Shown: positions 33,845 through 44,028 of the stretch, piece by piece | How the letters are laid out: every line of letters starts with the position of its first letter | Numbering within the stretch: position 1 is the first letter of the stretch | Assembly (NCBI GenBank): GCA_034401135.1 | Contig: JAWZSP010000002.1 | Coordinates: forward strand, 868,001 to 932,000 | Origin: Volutella citrinella | Lineage: Eukaryota; Ascomycota; Sordariomycetes; Hypocreales; Nectriaceae | Direction of reading: 5' to 3' | DNA: 64,000 bases | Notes under the pieces: generated by a model | The model's input: only the letters and a program-made list of their open reading frames with translations | What the model was told of the DNA's origin: nothing | The model's database searches: none | Translations under genes and position numbers: made by a program

Positions 33845-34728
33845 ATGTCTTTTGGTGCACACCGTAGGCCTCGGGGCCGGAATGCCTTTGGACTTGGTTT
33901 GCAATCTCCCTCTGGTATGTTTTTAGGTTTCGTCTTTGTTTTGACGATGCATATCATGCTCATGTCTCGATAGGCTATGTCGACGATGTAGTTTACCCGG
34001 TTGGGCCGGCACCATTAGGAGAGAAGGAAGACTCGATGTTCGTTAAGGAGAAGGTAGATTTGGCGACGAGAGGAGATGCTACGGTATCAGGTTTACCTCT
34101 TTGCTTAAAACAGTTGGAACAGGCGGACATGGAGACGGCGGTCGTACCCCAGCCAGCAGTATCTTATGTGACAGCATCAGGAGATGTAAGTATCCAGCCT
34201 CCACGGTCAGTGGATAAGTCAGCGGAAGCGATAAAGGATTTGTTGGCTTCTTTGGAGAACACATTGGGTCTATTGCAGGACAAGTCGGATTCCTATCGTC
34301 AGGTGATCACGTCCTCTGCAGCCACATGGAAGGAGACGGAGGCTCATTGGAGTAAGACGCGGGAGAAGGACGGTCACCGAATGGCTAAGATCGAGAAAGG
34401 CATGGAAATCCTGCACACTAAGGTGACAGCAGAATTGGCACAGACACGTAGCATTATGGATAAAGTTGGAGACGCTGTGGAGCAACAGGATCGCCTGATG
34501 AAAGGTTTAAACACGTTGGCTTTGGGTGGCAAGAACTCTTTGGATAAACTAGTGAAAGCACAGGCACGGTTAGTAGAGGTCATCGGTAATTTGTCTACTA
34601 GGATGGAGGATTACGAAGAGCGAGAACGACAGCGAGAGCGGAGGTCAGAACATCGGGGGAGATCACATAGGCGTAGTCGCAGAGAAGGAGGACGGAAGCG
34701 CAGCCCAAGTCGGCAAGGTTTTTTCTAG
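33845..34728 (+). CDS. Unknown coiled-coil protein with RS-rich basic tail (cassette B)
   Basis: Two exons, 33845-33914 and 33974-34728, spliced across a 59-nt GT-AG intron (GTATGT donor, TAG acceptor) with correct phase; 274 residues. The N-terminus is Arg-rich (MSFGAHRRPRGR). Residues about 80-215 form a long amphipathic helix with heptad-like spacing, consistent with a coiled coil. The last 40 residues are a dense Arg/Ser/Glu tail (ERERQRERRSEHRGR, then RRSRR and RSPSR), a pattern seen in RNA-binding or nucleic-acid-packaging proteins. No known domain is recognised. A second donor-like site at 33803 could skip the first ATG and start translation at Met45 (34036). The gene lies between the shared cassette signals. 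Confidence 0.55.
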
Positions 34729-35244
34729 ATGAGGAATGGATATTTTAATATAATTAAGTAGTTTTGATGTTAGTCATGTTATAGCTTTCTTAGTAACACC
34801 ATTAATTTTCAAGATTATGTGCATACGTAAGGTTGGAGATAGCTTCATTCTAGCCACTTAGGCAGCACTCACACCATTACACCTAATCTACACTTCTAAG
34901 CTTTCATGTGTTCAAGTGAATAGTTACCCACGAAGGGAATCACCTGGAAAAGATAGTCTTGCTTCCTTTTGGCGCCGCCAGCGCACGAGAAGACGACCGA
35001 CAGGGAGGCTTCGTAAGTGCATCACTACCAACACACGGCGACCAAACATCAACCACTACTGCAAGACATACTCACTACATTTCAACCATGAACAGTGATC
35101 AAAGCAGGCGACTGGTAAGGAGCATGCGGAAGAACTTTCCTACGAGCGACCGTAAGGGAGCGGACACGAACATTCTATTGGCCCCTGTACGCACGCAAGC
35201 TCCACCGACATTTTGTATGGAGGTGGCGACGAAATTTAGTATGG
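34729..35244 (+). other. Cassette B 3' non-coding tract
   Basis: AT-rich at first, then carrying the same ordered short blocks as cassette A (ATAGCTTCATTC, AGCTTTCAT, GCGCCGCCAGCGCAC, CGACCGACAGGGAGGCT). No open frame is convincing. Confidence 0.45.
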
Positions 35245-35350
35245 AGTTGGACGATAGGTACTTGTCTTTCCCGTGGTGGTGAGCGGAGCGAACATGTCCC
35301 TCTGTCTATAACATTGTATGAGAGGGACCACGGGATCGCGGGGGGCCAAT
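35245..35350 (+). repeat. Cassette B conserved 3' block with nested inverted repeats
   Basis: Second copy of the 33373-33476 block. Outer arms are 35270-35277 and 35327-35334; inner arms are 35296-35303 and 35321-35328. Similarity stops exactly after GGGGGCCAAT, marking the cassette end. Confidence 0.75.
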
Positions 35351-35688
35351 GATTTGGGTTACTCAATCCAAATCCGGGTCTGGATTGATGATTGATCCAC
35401 AGAGCGAGTTAAGGATTGTTTGCGTCAATTTAGCATGCCGTACTCCTAAGCGAGAATGTTAAGTCGCCTTCCATTCTCCAGGATTATCTCCGATGCTGTG
35501 ATACACTACATGAGACTACCGTTTCCCGTACCACAACCTGACCAAATCTCCGGCCTCCCATGTTGTCTTCGCCGTCCTCGCCGCTCGGCTACAGACCTCA
35601 CCTAGCTAGACCTACGATCTTCCTTGATTGCCATCCCCCCTGTTGGTTCTGCCGTGCCCCGAACCCGTCTTGCTGTTGGCCTTGGGCA

Positions 35689-38178
35689 TCATACAGGCGA
35701 GGCGGACTCCTCCTCGGGTTCCACAACCGGCTGCTTAAGCCCCAGTCGCATGGCGCCCTCGACCAAGTTGCACAATGCTTCCGGAATTGTAGTAGCCGCC
35801 TCGTTCGGTTCGTCATTAACCCCGTCGGGTTCGGTGTCCGATTCAAACTCGGTATCACTGTCCTCGTCTTCAGAATCGTACCGGGATATCCCTTGCTTTC
35901 GCTCGTACTGGTCTCTCGGCAACGGGACCCGGCAGTTGGGACGACGGGAATATTTCGGTTCTATCTTTTTGAGAGCAAACCTGTTCAGCAGATAGGCTGC
36001 GAGGAGGGTGAAAGCCGTGAGTGGCAGGGTCACTTGGACCCAGCGGACCATGGCCACAGGCGAGAAGTCCCCCCCGGGGCTGTCGTGGTCTTGGTACTTG
36101 ACAACGTCGGTGCCGAAGAAAGTCTGCGCGTGCTGGAATAAGCGATTGGCCTGATGCAGTGCTGGCCCAGCCAGGTCGTGGATCCCTACCGAGATGAATG
36201 TAGCCGGGAGATATACGAGCGTTACGATGGTCACGATTCGCATCAGCACAGCCTCCGCTTCCAGGTTGTGGTTAAGGCTGTCCATTTGATGGTGCCTCGC
36301 CAGCTGGATCCTTATCTCAAGTCCCTTGCCAATGGAAGTTACTTGGGATACCAGCAGCTTGTAATTAGTGACAATCTGCCCTAACTGGCTCGTGAAAGCC
36401 TCGACATCGTGTTGACATGCCGGCACGGTAAAGCCACTGTCCGCAGCGATTCTATCGTAGAACCGAATTAGCGAGTTGATCACCTCAATGTTGGACTCCA
36501 TTATCGCAGTAACCCGGTTGACTTCATCCTCAACGTTCACCATGATACGCATGTCTCTCATCGTGTAGTTGTCAAAGACGTGGTTGTCGGTCTATAATCC
36601 GAGAATCAGTGGTTACCAGTACCCGAGAAATCTGTCGAAATGGAGCAAAATACTGACGTCATTGCGAACGACTGCGTCTAGCCAACAAACGTACTCTCGC
36701 CAGTTTTCCGCTGACCAGTGGCAAAAAAGCAAGTGAGCCGACAGGCTTGACTTGAAGCACTGCTCGGGAGTACCATAGGATCGGTCCTCGGGCCGAGCGT
36801 CCTGTCCTGTAAGTTCCTCGTACCGGGCCTTGATTTGAATCCTGGGCTGGGTGACGATCCAGAGGGAATTACCGTTCTCGACATCGAAGCTGTGGTAGAT
36901 AGCTGCATGTCGCACCGACCATCGACTCTGGTTTTCGCGGCGGCCCCAGCCAGACTCGATTTCTGAGGCACCCTTGAGATTATAGCAGATCTGATATTGC
37001 TTTCCGGAGCGACCAAGACTGTCGATGCGCAACTGGCTGGGGGCTTCATTGCTCAAGGCGACATGCTGGCGAAAGCTACTGAATCGCATGTCATGGTTCC
37101 AATAATCAAGCCCAAAGACGAATAGAAAATTAAGATATGCTGGCATTACCTGATGAAATGTCAGGATTTGGGCCAGCATGGGCCTAGTAATGCCCAGTTT
37201 AGATCGAGAATCCCGAGAATGGATGTATCTACACCCGTGGTTATTAGCCAGGCATGACTGAAGATGCCGTCCGTGACGAAGGCAGGGAGTTCCTACATAA
37301 AACGGGACTTTGGATCCTTCCTCTCTACCGTGATTTCTGCCGTTTCATCACCGGAGCTCGGTTTGGGCTGCACTTCCGTGATTCCCAGCCACTTTGTTAG
37401 TTCCTGCAGCGAGGAGACGTCGCACTCCTGCGGTTCCGACATATCTGGCGAGCAATTAGATTCATGAACTGGTACTGTGCGGCCGCGGAGGGGTAGCTCA
37501 CATCCGCCACTTCCACCATCAATCCCAAAATCTCGGAAAGAGACCATGGCGGGTTCCCCATCATCCTTAAAGAGCTTGCTGGTAAACCATTCCAACTTCT
37601 CGGACAACACGAGAAGCCTGACGTCGGATACACAAGACGGACGAGAGAAACCATCTATCAAGCTATGATAAGAAATTTAGTCCCGTACACACCATCTCAC
37701 TTTAGCGCCTCAGGCGTGGCCGTCTTCGCACAGACTCTCTCGATTTCGTCGCGTTCGGCCTACATCATGGTGAAGTGGTCAGCGATGAGAAGGCCATTTT
37801 AATTTTGTCAGCAGTAGGACAGCAGGCATACCTCTGAAAGCTTCTCGGGAACATCGAAGCGGTACATGTCGTTCTCCTACCGTTCCTTGCCGTTAGCGAC
37901 CCTCGTGAGCCCTCCCCCACAGCAATATTCTTCCTTACATGGACGAAATTGGCCTTTTTGGGCGTCCAACCCTTCCATTTGGCCTCAAGAAACCGCTTCA
38001 ACTTGTGTTTGTCGAGTTCGTACGCGCCCAAGCTCTCTGTCATAGGACCTCGACTGCTATCAGTGCTGGGAGACCTCTTTTGGGCAGCATGCACCTGTTG
38101 CCTGCGAGACCTGGCCTCCTTGACCTTACGACCAAAATCATCTGCGTATCTTCGAATACGGTTGGGCTTGCCAGTCAT
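35689..38178 (-). CDS. CorA-like fungal membrane protein
   Basis: Seven exons keep frame: 38178-37939, 37876-37832, 37759-37701, 37662-37297, 37228-36658, 36591-36190, 36123-35689 (705 residues). A further 57-nt in-frame GT-AG segment (37501-37445) is probably also an intron, giving 686. The final intron (36189-36124, 66 nt) is in frame, and its removal restores the family pattern YLPATFIS-TFFGTDVVKYQ. The middle region has the family's LTFHQVMPAYLNFLF motif and a long helical stalk. Two membrane segments (VTLVYLPATF... and VTLPLTAFTLLAAYLL) lie near the C-terminus, which ends in an acidic tail. The GMN selectivity motif of true Mg2+ channels is absent, so Mg2+ transport should not be assumed. 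Confidence 0.75.
37663..37700 (-). other. Very short (38-nt) intron in CorA-like gene
   Basis: Donor GTGAGA and acceptor ATAG enclose 38 nt. Without removal the frame ends at the TGA contained in the donor. Splicing restores an Asn codon and the long fourth exon. Confidence 0.6.
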
Positions 38179-39505
38179 TGTGGATAGTTATTACAGCAGT
38201 AAGAGTGGTTTCGGGTGTTCAAGGTTTTCAAGGTGCTGTCTCTTCAAAAACATCCACATTGCATCGTAGCCTAGGCCAACGAAGCTTTTTATGTTACGAT
38301 ACTGTACGGCACCTCTGTCTATTCCTTTAAAAAAACTTGTAGAATAGGGAAAGCCTCACTCTCTGACCGCCACTTGCTGACCTCGGGGGAATTTCCGTTC
38401 TAAGAGAGCAGACATACTGGCGAGGCGGTGCTTGAGTGGCACAACATCATGTAGGTCGCCAAAGGCCAAGTTGGCAAACAAGTAGTGGTAGCAGCAGTTG
38501 CGGAGTTGGAAAGATTGCGTATGAATTAAGCGCCTGCATTGTCTCGCACGCAATACCCTTGCTGATCCTACTCCACTCTCCGCAAGCCTTCGCTAAATTC
38601 CACTTGTATCATTGATTGCTTCTTTGTGGCTGTAGTGTCCGACCGAGATGTTCTGAGAATTTATTGGATATGCTGTCATTCCCTGCTACCACTCCAAGGG
38701 TCATTTCTTGCCGGCTCTCTGGCTATGGGCATCATGCGAGTAGCCAACACGAAATCAGTGATTAGAGCTGCCCCGGTCAACTTTGCCCCAGATGTCTGTA
38801 ACGTTCGTGATTCAAGGAGGATCTGTGTAGAAAACCCCATCAAGAACTTGGAAGTGTGCTGGTATCATTCTGACAAAGAATGGGCGGAATAGTGGACGGG
38901 AAGACGGAGTCAGTTTCCGGAAGTTGCCGCCAACCTGCGCAGATGGTCTTGGCAGAGGTTGTTTGGCATGATGCCGTCTCAGACTTGATTGGAGCAGCAG
39001 CCGATGAGACTAGGATTTTTTGGTGTGACATCAAGATTCTTTCATGCCGACTTGGATCGACGACGCCAAAACCAAAGTCGAGCAGCAAAGGGGATAGAAC
39101 GAAGTGCGGATCCCTGGACATGTGTGCCCATTTTACCGCCTTTGAATGCGAGATGGACAGAACCACTTGCTGTAGACCTTATCGCCGGTTTCGGATATGG
39201 CAATCATACCTGTGGAAAGATCATCCCCCAGTAGGAGTGTCCTTGGATATGGGCAGCGCCACACATCTCACATGCTGGCCGTATGCGCCACAAGGGGTAT
39301 TCAGGATGCTAGTGCACAGCCACATCGCTCATGATCAAAGTCCCAAAACGGTATTTCCGATACAGTCAGCACACCCAGGCACCAGCCACTTCAGGCATCA
39401 ACAACTCAACGCGGACAAAACAAACCCAGGACAACGGCTCTCTTGACTTTTATCCTTTATCTGATAACTTCACATCCAGCATTAAACGCATCAACCAGAT
39501 CAATC
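38179..39505. other. Intergenic region with possible gene remnants
   Basis: A 65-codon minus-strand frame (38553-38356) with a protein-like end (CCYHYLFANLAFGDLHDVVPLKHRLASM pattern) and a 108-codon minus-strand frame (39166-38840) could be exons of one decayed gene. No family is recognised and stops interrupt the DNA between them. No intact gene is claimed. Confidence 0.3.
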
Positions 39506-40117
39506 ATGAGCGCCGACGAATATGAAGAGTTCTCGGACGACGACCGGCCCAGGACGCCTGGAAGACTCGAGCCAGAGGACGTCGCAGCGCTGATGGCCCA
39601 TGTGAACGGCATAACCCCTTCAAGTGGTGTGCCAAGGGTCGTAGACCTCAGCAAGAGGCCGAGACTGAGGGACTTGGAGCCCTTTTCCAGGAAGGTGACC
39701 GCGCCCTGGGGGGTTGCCATCTCCCCCAGCGACCTCGCAAGCCTCATCTACGGCTTTGTACCCCGGATGATGGAGGACAGATGGATCATCCAGACCGAGG
39801 GACCGGATGCACGCGGCGTCTACTTGACCACCATAGCGCGCAGCTGGACGCGGTTCCCCAATATCGCACTCTCGCTGCACGCCGAACACGACGAGTCCGG
39901 CGCCGTCAAGGTGGATTGCCCAGTGCACATCAGAGAGATTAGCTGGGAGGTGGATCCGGACCGGTGGAATCCCGAGAACCTACCTACGGATGAGGACGCC
40001 AAGGCACTGGCAGATGTTTTGTGCCAAGGACATCTGGATATTGGGCTGCGAGCGACCGAGCAGGCATCAGGGAACTCTGGATCGGGTGAGGGAGCGGCGT
40101 CAGACTCGGAGGCATGA
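39506..40117 (+). CDS. Hypothetical protein
   Basis: Single exon of 203 residues from the ATG at 39506 (MSADEYEEF); the frame is open further upstream, but that part is not protein-like. An acidic N-terminus is followed by a globular region with WGVAISPSDLASLIYGF and DRWIIQTEGPDARGVYLTTIARSWT, then an acidic Gly/Ser-rich tail. The pattern resembles small fungal hypothetical proteins of unknown role. No signal peptide, membrane segment or catalytic motif is seen. It lies just upstream of the HET pseudogene on the same strand. Confidence 0.6.
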   Translation: MSADEYEEFSDDDRPRTPGRLEPEDVAALMAHVNGITPSSGVPRVVDLSKRPRLRDLEPFSRKVTAPWGVAISPSDLASLIYGFVPRMMEDRWIIQTEGPDARGVYLTTIARSWTRFPNIALSLHAEHDESGAVKVDCPVHIREISWEVDPDRWNPENLPTDEDAKALADVLCQGHLDIGLRATEQASGNSGSGEGAASDSEA

Positions 40118-40439
40118 CATTGGATATCAACAACATAATTTGTTCGATTATTCTTTTCCAATTCGTCTATTCTGGTTGATGACTTGAGCAAGAAAATTCT
40201 AGATAGTTGCTAAAGTCACTCACAGATTAGCTCTAGATGAAAGCAATCAAGCTGATGCATTTCCTTGGGCTTTGCTTCCACCCATGCGATAATTATGCAC
40301 CACTTCACCGCACAAAATTTGGCCGTGCAGGGGCTGTGAGGGCTCAAGAGGGGTTGCTCCAAGAATGGCCTGCTGACATGGAGCCCTACAACTTGATATG
40401 CGCTGATTGTCATATTCCCCAACCCGCAAGCCGCTCAGA

Positions 40440-42335
40440 ATGAGGCTGTTGGATTCAAAGACACTTAAGCTCAAGACATTCGTTGGCCAGGATATCCCTC
40501 GTTACGCGATCCTCTCCCACACTTGGGGCAAGGACGAGTTCACGTTCCAGAACCTGCAAGGCGGCATCGCCCAGCACTTGGCCAGCCCAAGCCACGGGCT
40601 TCGCAAAATACTTGACACGTGGGGACAGGCTCGCAAGGATGGCTGGGATTACGTCTGGGTCGACACCCGCTGCATCGACAAGACGAGCAGTGCCGAGCTG
40701 ACGGAATCCATCAACTCCATGTTCAAGTGGTACCAACACTCTGCCACCTGCTACGTCTTCATGGAGGACGTGACCCTCGAGCCCGGTGGATCAATGTCCA
40801 ATTTTGACACCAGCAGGTGGTTCACTCGCGGATGGACGCTGCAGGAACTCATCGCTCCGCACGGCGTCGAGTTCTTTGACCGGAACTGGAAGCACATGTA
40901 CAGCCGAAACCAGCTTGCCGACAGGATCGCAACAATCACTGGTGTCTCGCTACCCATACTAGACCGAGACCATAACTACCGCCCCACTAGCATTCACCCA
41001 AATACGGCCTGTCGTGCGTGCGGCTCGTTCGACGGGCTGCACAATGCGTTGCAGCTAGAGCCCATTGGCAACAAGATGAAGTGGGCGTCCAGACGCACAA
41101 CTACACGCGAGGAGGACATAGCCTACTCTCTAATGGGTCTATTCTCCATCAACATGCCCTTGCTCTATGGTGAAGGAATCAACGCCTTCCAGCGACTGCA
41201 GGACGAGATTATGCGCTCGCACCCTGACCAGAGCATATTGGCCTGGACGGAGTCGCATATACGCAACGAAAGCTCGCAACGAAAGCTCGCAACGACTCAG
41301 GCCCTATTTCCCAAAGTCGCCGTCTGCGTACCAAACGAGATTTTTCAGCAGGGACTTTCGCCGCCTCCCCTGGGGCGACATCGCCAGCACTCCGAAGGGC
41401 GTGGAGGCTGACGTGGTCCTGGTGCCCTGCACGACCACGGTCCCGAACGTTGGAGTGCTCCATCTATTCCTCGCGGTGCTGAGCTGCGCTATAGATATCG
41501 ACTGCCACTCCCGCGTTGCCATTTTCGTCTCGCAAATTGAGCTGGGTCCTATAGATACGGGGTATGTGAGGGAGCGCAACGATGCGCTGGTCATCCTGCG
41601 GCCCAATGAGGATCCCAAGATTGTTTGAGAGCTCACAGGATACGGCAGTCTGTCTGTAGAAGATGGTACAGGTAAATTAAAGCTCCTAATGACTCTGGCG
41701 TGGTCATTGTGACCTGCTTTGGCAGCATTGTCTGATATGAATGTTTAGTGAACACCAAGGAGGACGCTCGGGTTGGGAGAATCTTTCTGCCAAACGTGCA
41801 GCCTCGCACCACGGCCATGGGCAACGCGCCTCAACTGCGGCTCAAGGTTAAAACCCGCAAAGGATGGGAGTTCCGAGCCAATGCGAGCAACTACATCGAA
41901 GACATGCTTCTGCACTGCGATGGTGCGCCGATCTCAACAACCACCCTCGGCGACATCATGTTCTCCGACACACTCTTCTTCAGCAACGGCCAGGACGGAT
42001 TCTTCGTGCTGTGGGGATTAGAGAAACCTTACTCCTTGTACACTTGGGAAGGGTTAAAGGCGGTATGCTGGATCGAGAGCTGGGCTACGCTTGCGAGTGG
42101 CGAGTCTGCCAAGCTGGAGGTTCGCGACGTAGACTCGGCTCAGCTGGGAGTCCTGCAGCATCGCCATGTTGAACGGCTCAAGAAGTCTGGCGTTCTAAGA
42201 CGGGAATCCGACTTGTCGGGCCCTGGGTTCCACGCTCAGGCGTACATTGTGTCTTGCATGTTCCTGATGAGGGAGAGTTTCACGCTTGTGGTGGAGATAG
42301 AAAGTGTGGATGAGCCAGAGGATGAACAAGCATAG
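40440..42335 (+). pseudogene. HET-domain protein, disrupted by 13-bp duplication and a stop
   Basis: The start at 40440 (MRLLDSKTLKL) and the following YAILSHTWG, YVWVDTRCIDK and RGWTLQELIAP motifs define an N-terminal HET domain, the module that drives incompatibility-type cell death in filamentous ascomycetes; REEDIAYSLMGLF and LLYGEG follow normally. At 41262-41295 a 13-bp unit is repeated (2.6 copies), which shifts frame and gives a stop at 41409-41411. The downstream sequence in the next frame continues a normal HET C-terminal region, meets TGA at 41626-41628, then continues in frame to a clear 77-nt intron (41672-41748) and a last exon to 42335. At least two independent lesions mean the full-length protein cannot be made; a truncated HET-domain product of about 323 residues remains possible. 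Confidence 0.85.
41262..41295 (+). repeat. 13-bp tandem duplication inside HET gene
   Basis: The unit CGCAACGAAAGCT occurs twice, followed by a partial third copy (CGCAACGA). One extra 13-bp unit explains the frame change. Confidence 0.9.
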
Positions 42336-42451
42336 TCATCTCCTGAATGCGACTTCTGTGCTTCTATTGACGCTGATATCCGGATACACCTCTTGACCTG
42401 CATACAGTGTGATTGGAGAAACCTGAAGCTATCTTCTAAAGCCGTCCGTCC

Positions 42452-43504
42452 TCACAGATTGTGCGAAATACCTGGTTGAATCGCCTCGAGCTTTGCCAGC
42501 AGCTCGTGGAAGAATTTCTCCTGCACTCTCTGTCCCCAGTCGGACTTGACATGATCAGCAGCACTACAACTGTTAGCCAGACTCACATGCATCAATCACA
42601 AATCCACTCACCATCCAACCTCGCAATTGTTCAAGTACTCGCCATTCATCTCCCGACCAGCCAGCAAGGCATGCACAAACGTGCGGCTTCCCTCCTCGGT
42701 GGACCGCGCGAGCATCTTCTGCTGCATCTTGAACCGCATGTTGCCCGATGCCTCGCTGTTGAGGCCGCTCACGCAGAAGCTGGGGTTCGGGGCGTTGATG
42801 ATGGCGGATGGTCCTTGTGGTGTCGTGTTCCTGGCGGCGAACTCGCGCACCATGTAGAGAGCAAGGAGCTTGCTAACATTATAACGTGCCTCCATCTTGG
42901 CCTTTTCTGGGTCGTTGAGCGTGTCCATGATTCTGTAGCTGTCGGGGTCCAGCTCCGCGAGGTCTGCCATGAAGTGCAGTGCGCTGTTGGGGACGACGAA
43001 GCGGCACAGATTTCCCTTCTGGCGGCCCGATTCGACCATTGTCGGTAGAAGAAGGAGATACAGCAGGAATGTGCTAACAACGTTAACGTTGAGCGTCTTC
43101 TCGATACCCTCGCTGAGGTCGAAGCTCGTTGACATGATGCCCGCGTTGGCCAGGACGCCATCGATACGAGGTAGCTGGGCGACACGGGCAGCAAAAGCCT
43201 TGACAGAATCGTAGCTGTCCATGTCAATCTGCCAGACCTCGATCTGATCCACTCGTTGGTTGGTCTTCACGAGGATCTCGTTCTTGGCGTCTTGTCCTTT
43301 GGACAGTGTGCGGACGGCCATGATCAGCTTGCCCACGCCGAGTCGCGATAGATGGCAGCTAGACTCGAACCCGAGACCGGCATTTGCGCCTGTCACGATG
43401 AATATTTGTTCCGAGATGGAGGGTGTGGCTTCGGGGATGGGGAGAGTGGTGAGTTTGGATCGGATGACGGAGACTGGTCCGCCCGCTTTGGTGAAGATGG
43501 CCAT
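42452..43504 (-). CDS. Short-chain dehydrogenase/reductase
   Basis: Two exons, 43504-42612 and 42563-42452, joined across a 48-nt intron; 334 residues. A Rossmann fold with the cofactor motif TGANAGLG (residues 38-45), NAG in VLANAGIMS, a conserved Asn region (LNVNVVSTF), and the catalytic YNVSK near residue 208 identify a classical/retinol-dehydrogenase-like SDR, usually NADP(H)-dependent. The insertion after the NAG region and the C-terminal helix match fungal SDRs of secondary or lipid metabolism; the substrate is unknown. The start at 43504 sits 38 residues before the Gly motif, as usual for the family. The frame stays open upstream to 43975 but that part is not protein-like. It lies tail-to-tail with the HET pseudogene. 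Confidence 0.88.
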
Positions 43505-44028
43505 GCTGGAGGGCAAATTAGAATTACGCAGATGTATCGTGAAAAAATTAAGGAGAGTGTGCAAGAATGAATCACAGTTGGAAGCGGGCATCACCAGCCC
43601 TATATACACAGTTGCCGTCGCAAGACCTGGCCTCAGCCTCAATACATGCGTAGCAACAGGCATGGAAGCCCCGGATACTTTTGGGCCACTAAGAAAGCGT
43701 CCAGGGCTAAAAGTGCACCCCAGCGCGGGAACTAGGGCGCTGACGGGCAGAAACTTGGACTCTTCCGCGCATTCACGAATTATCCTCGCATCCGGCTCCA
43801 GGGACGACGCAAGGGCCAGACGGCGGTCTGTAATGGCAAAAAACGCAATGATCATTGCTGGATCTAAATCTAGGCCTGGATATCTAAGCCCAAAGGAGCG
43901 GCAGCTGTGCTGTGTTCTATGTGCGACCAAACACACCCCTAAGAAATACCCGGACATCGTAAAACGCCGTGACATGCAAACAAGGAAAAATACAGGTGTG
44001 TGTGCGCCGTCGCGCCCCGCGCAGCCGG
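43505..44028. other. Intergenic region
   Basis: Between the SDR start and the end of the next minus-strand gene. Open frames here are extensions or shadows; no separate gene is supported. Confidence 0.5.

Noticed and set aside
31853..35350. Cassette array as an LTR retrotransposon
   Set aside because: The similar blocks are short, interrupted and lie at the 3' end of each unit. There is no TG...CA boundary, primer-binding site, polypurine tract or reverse transcriptase between them.
31853..35350. Cassette array as a DNA transposon with terminal inverted repeats
   Set aside because: The reverse complement of the 3' end does not match the 5' block, and no transposase-like frame was found.
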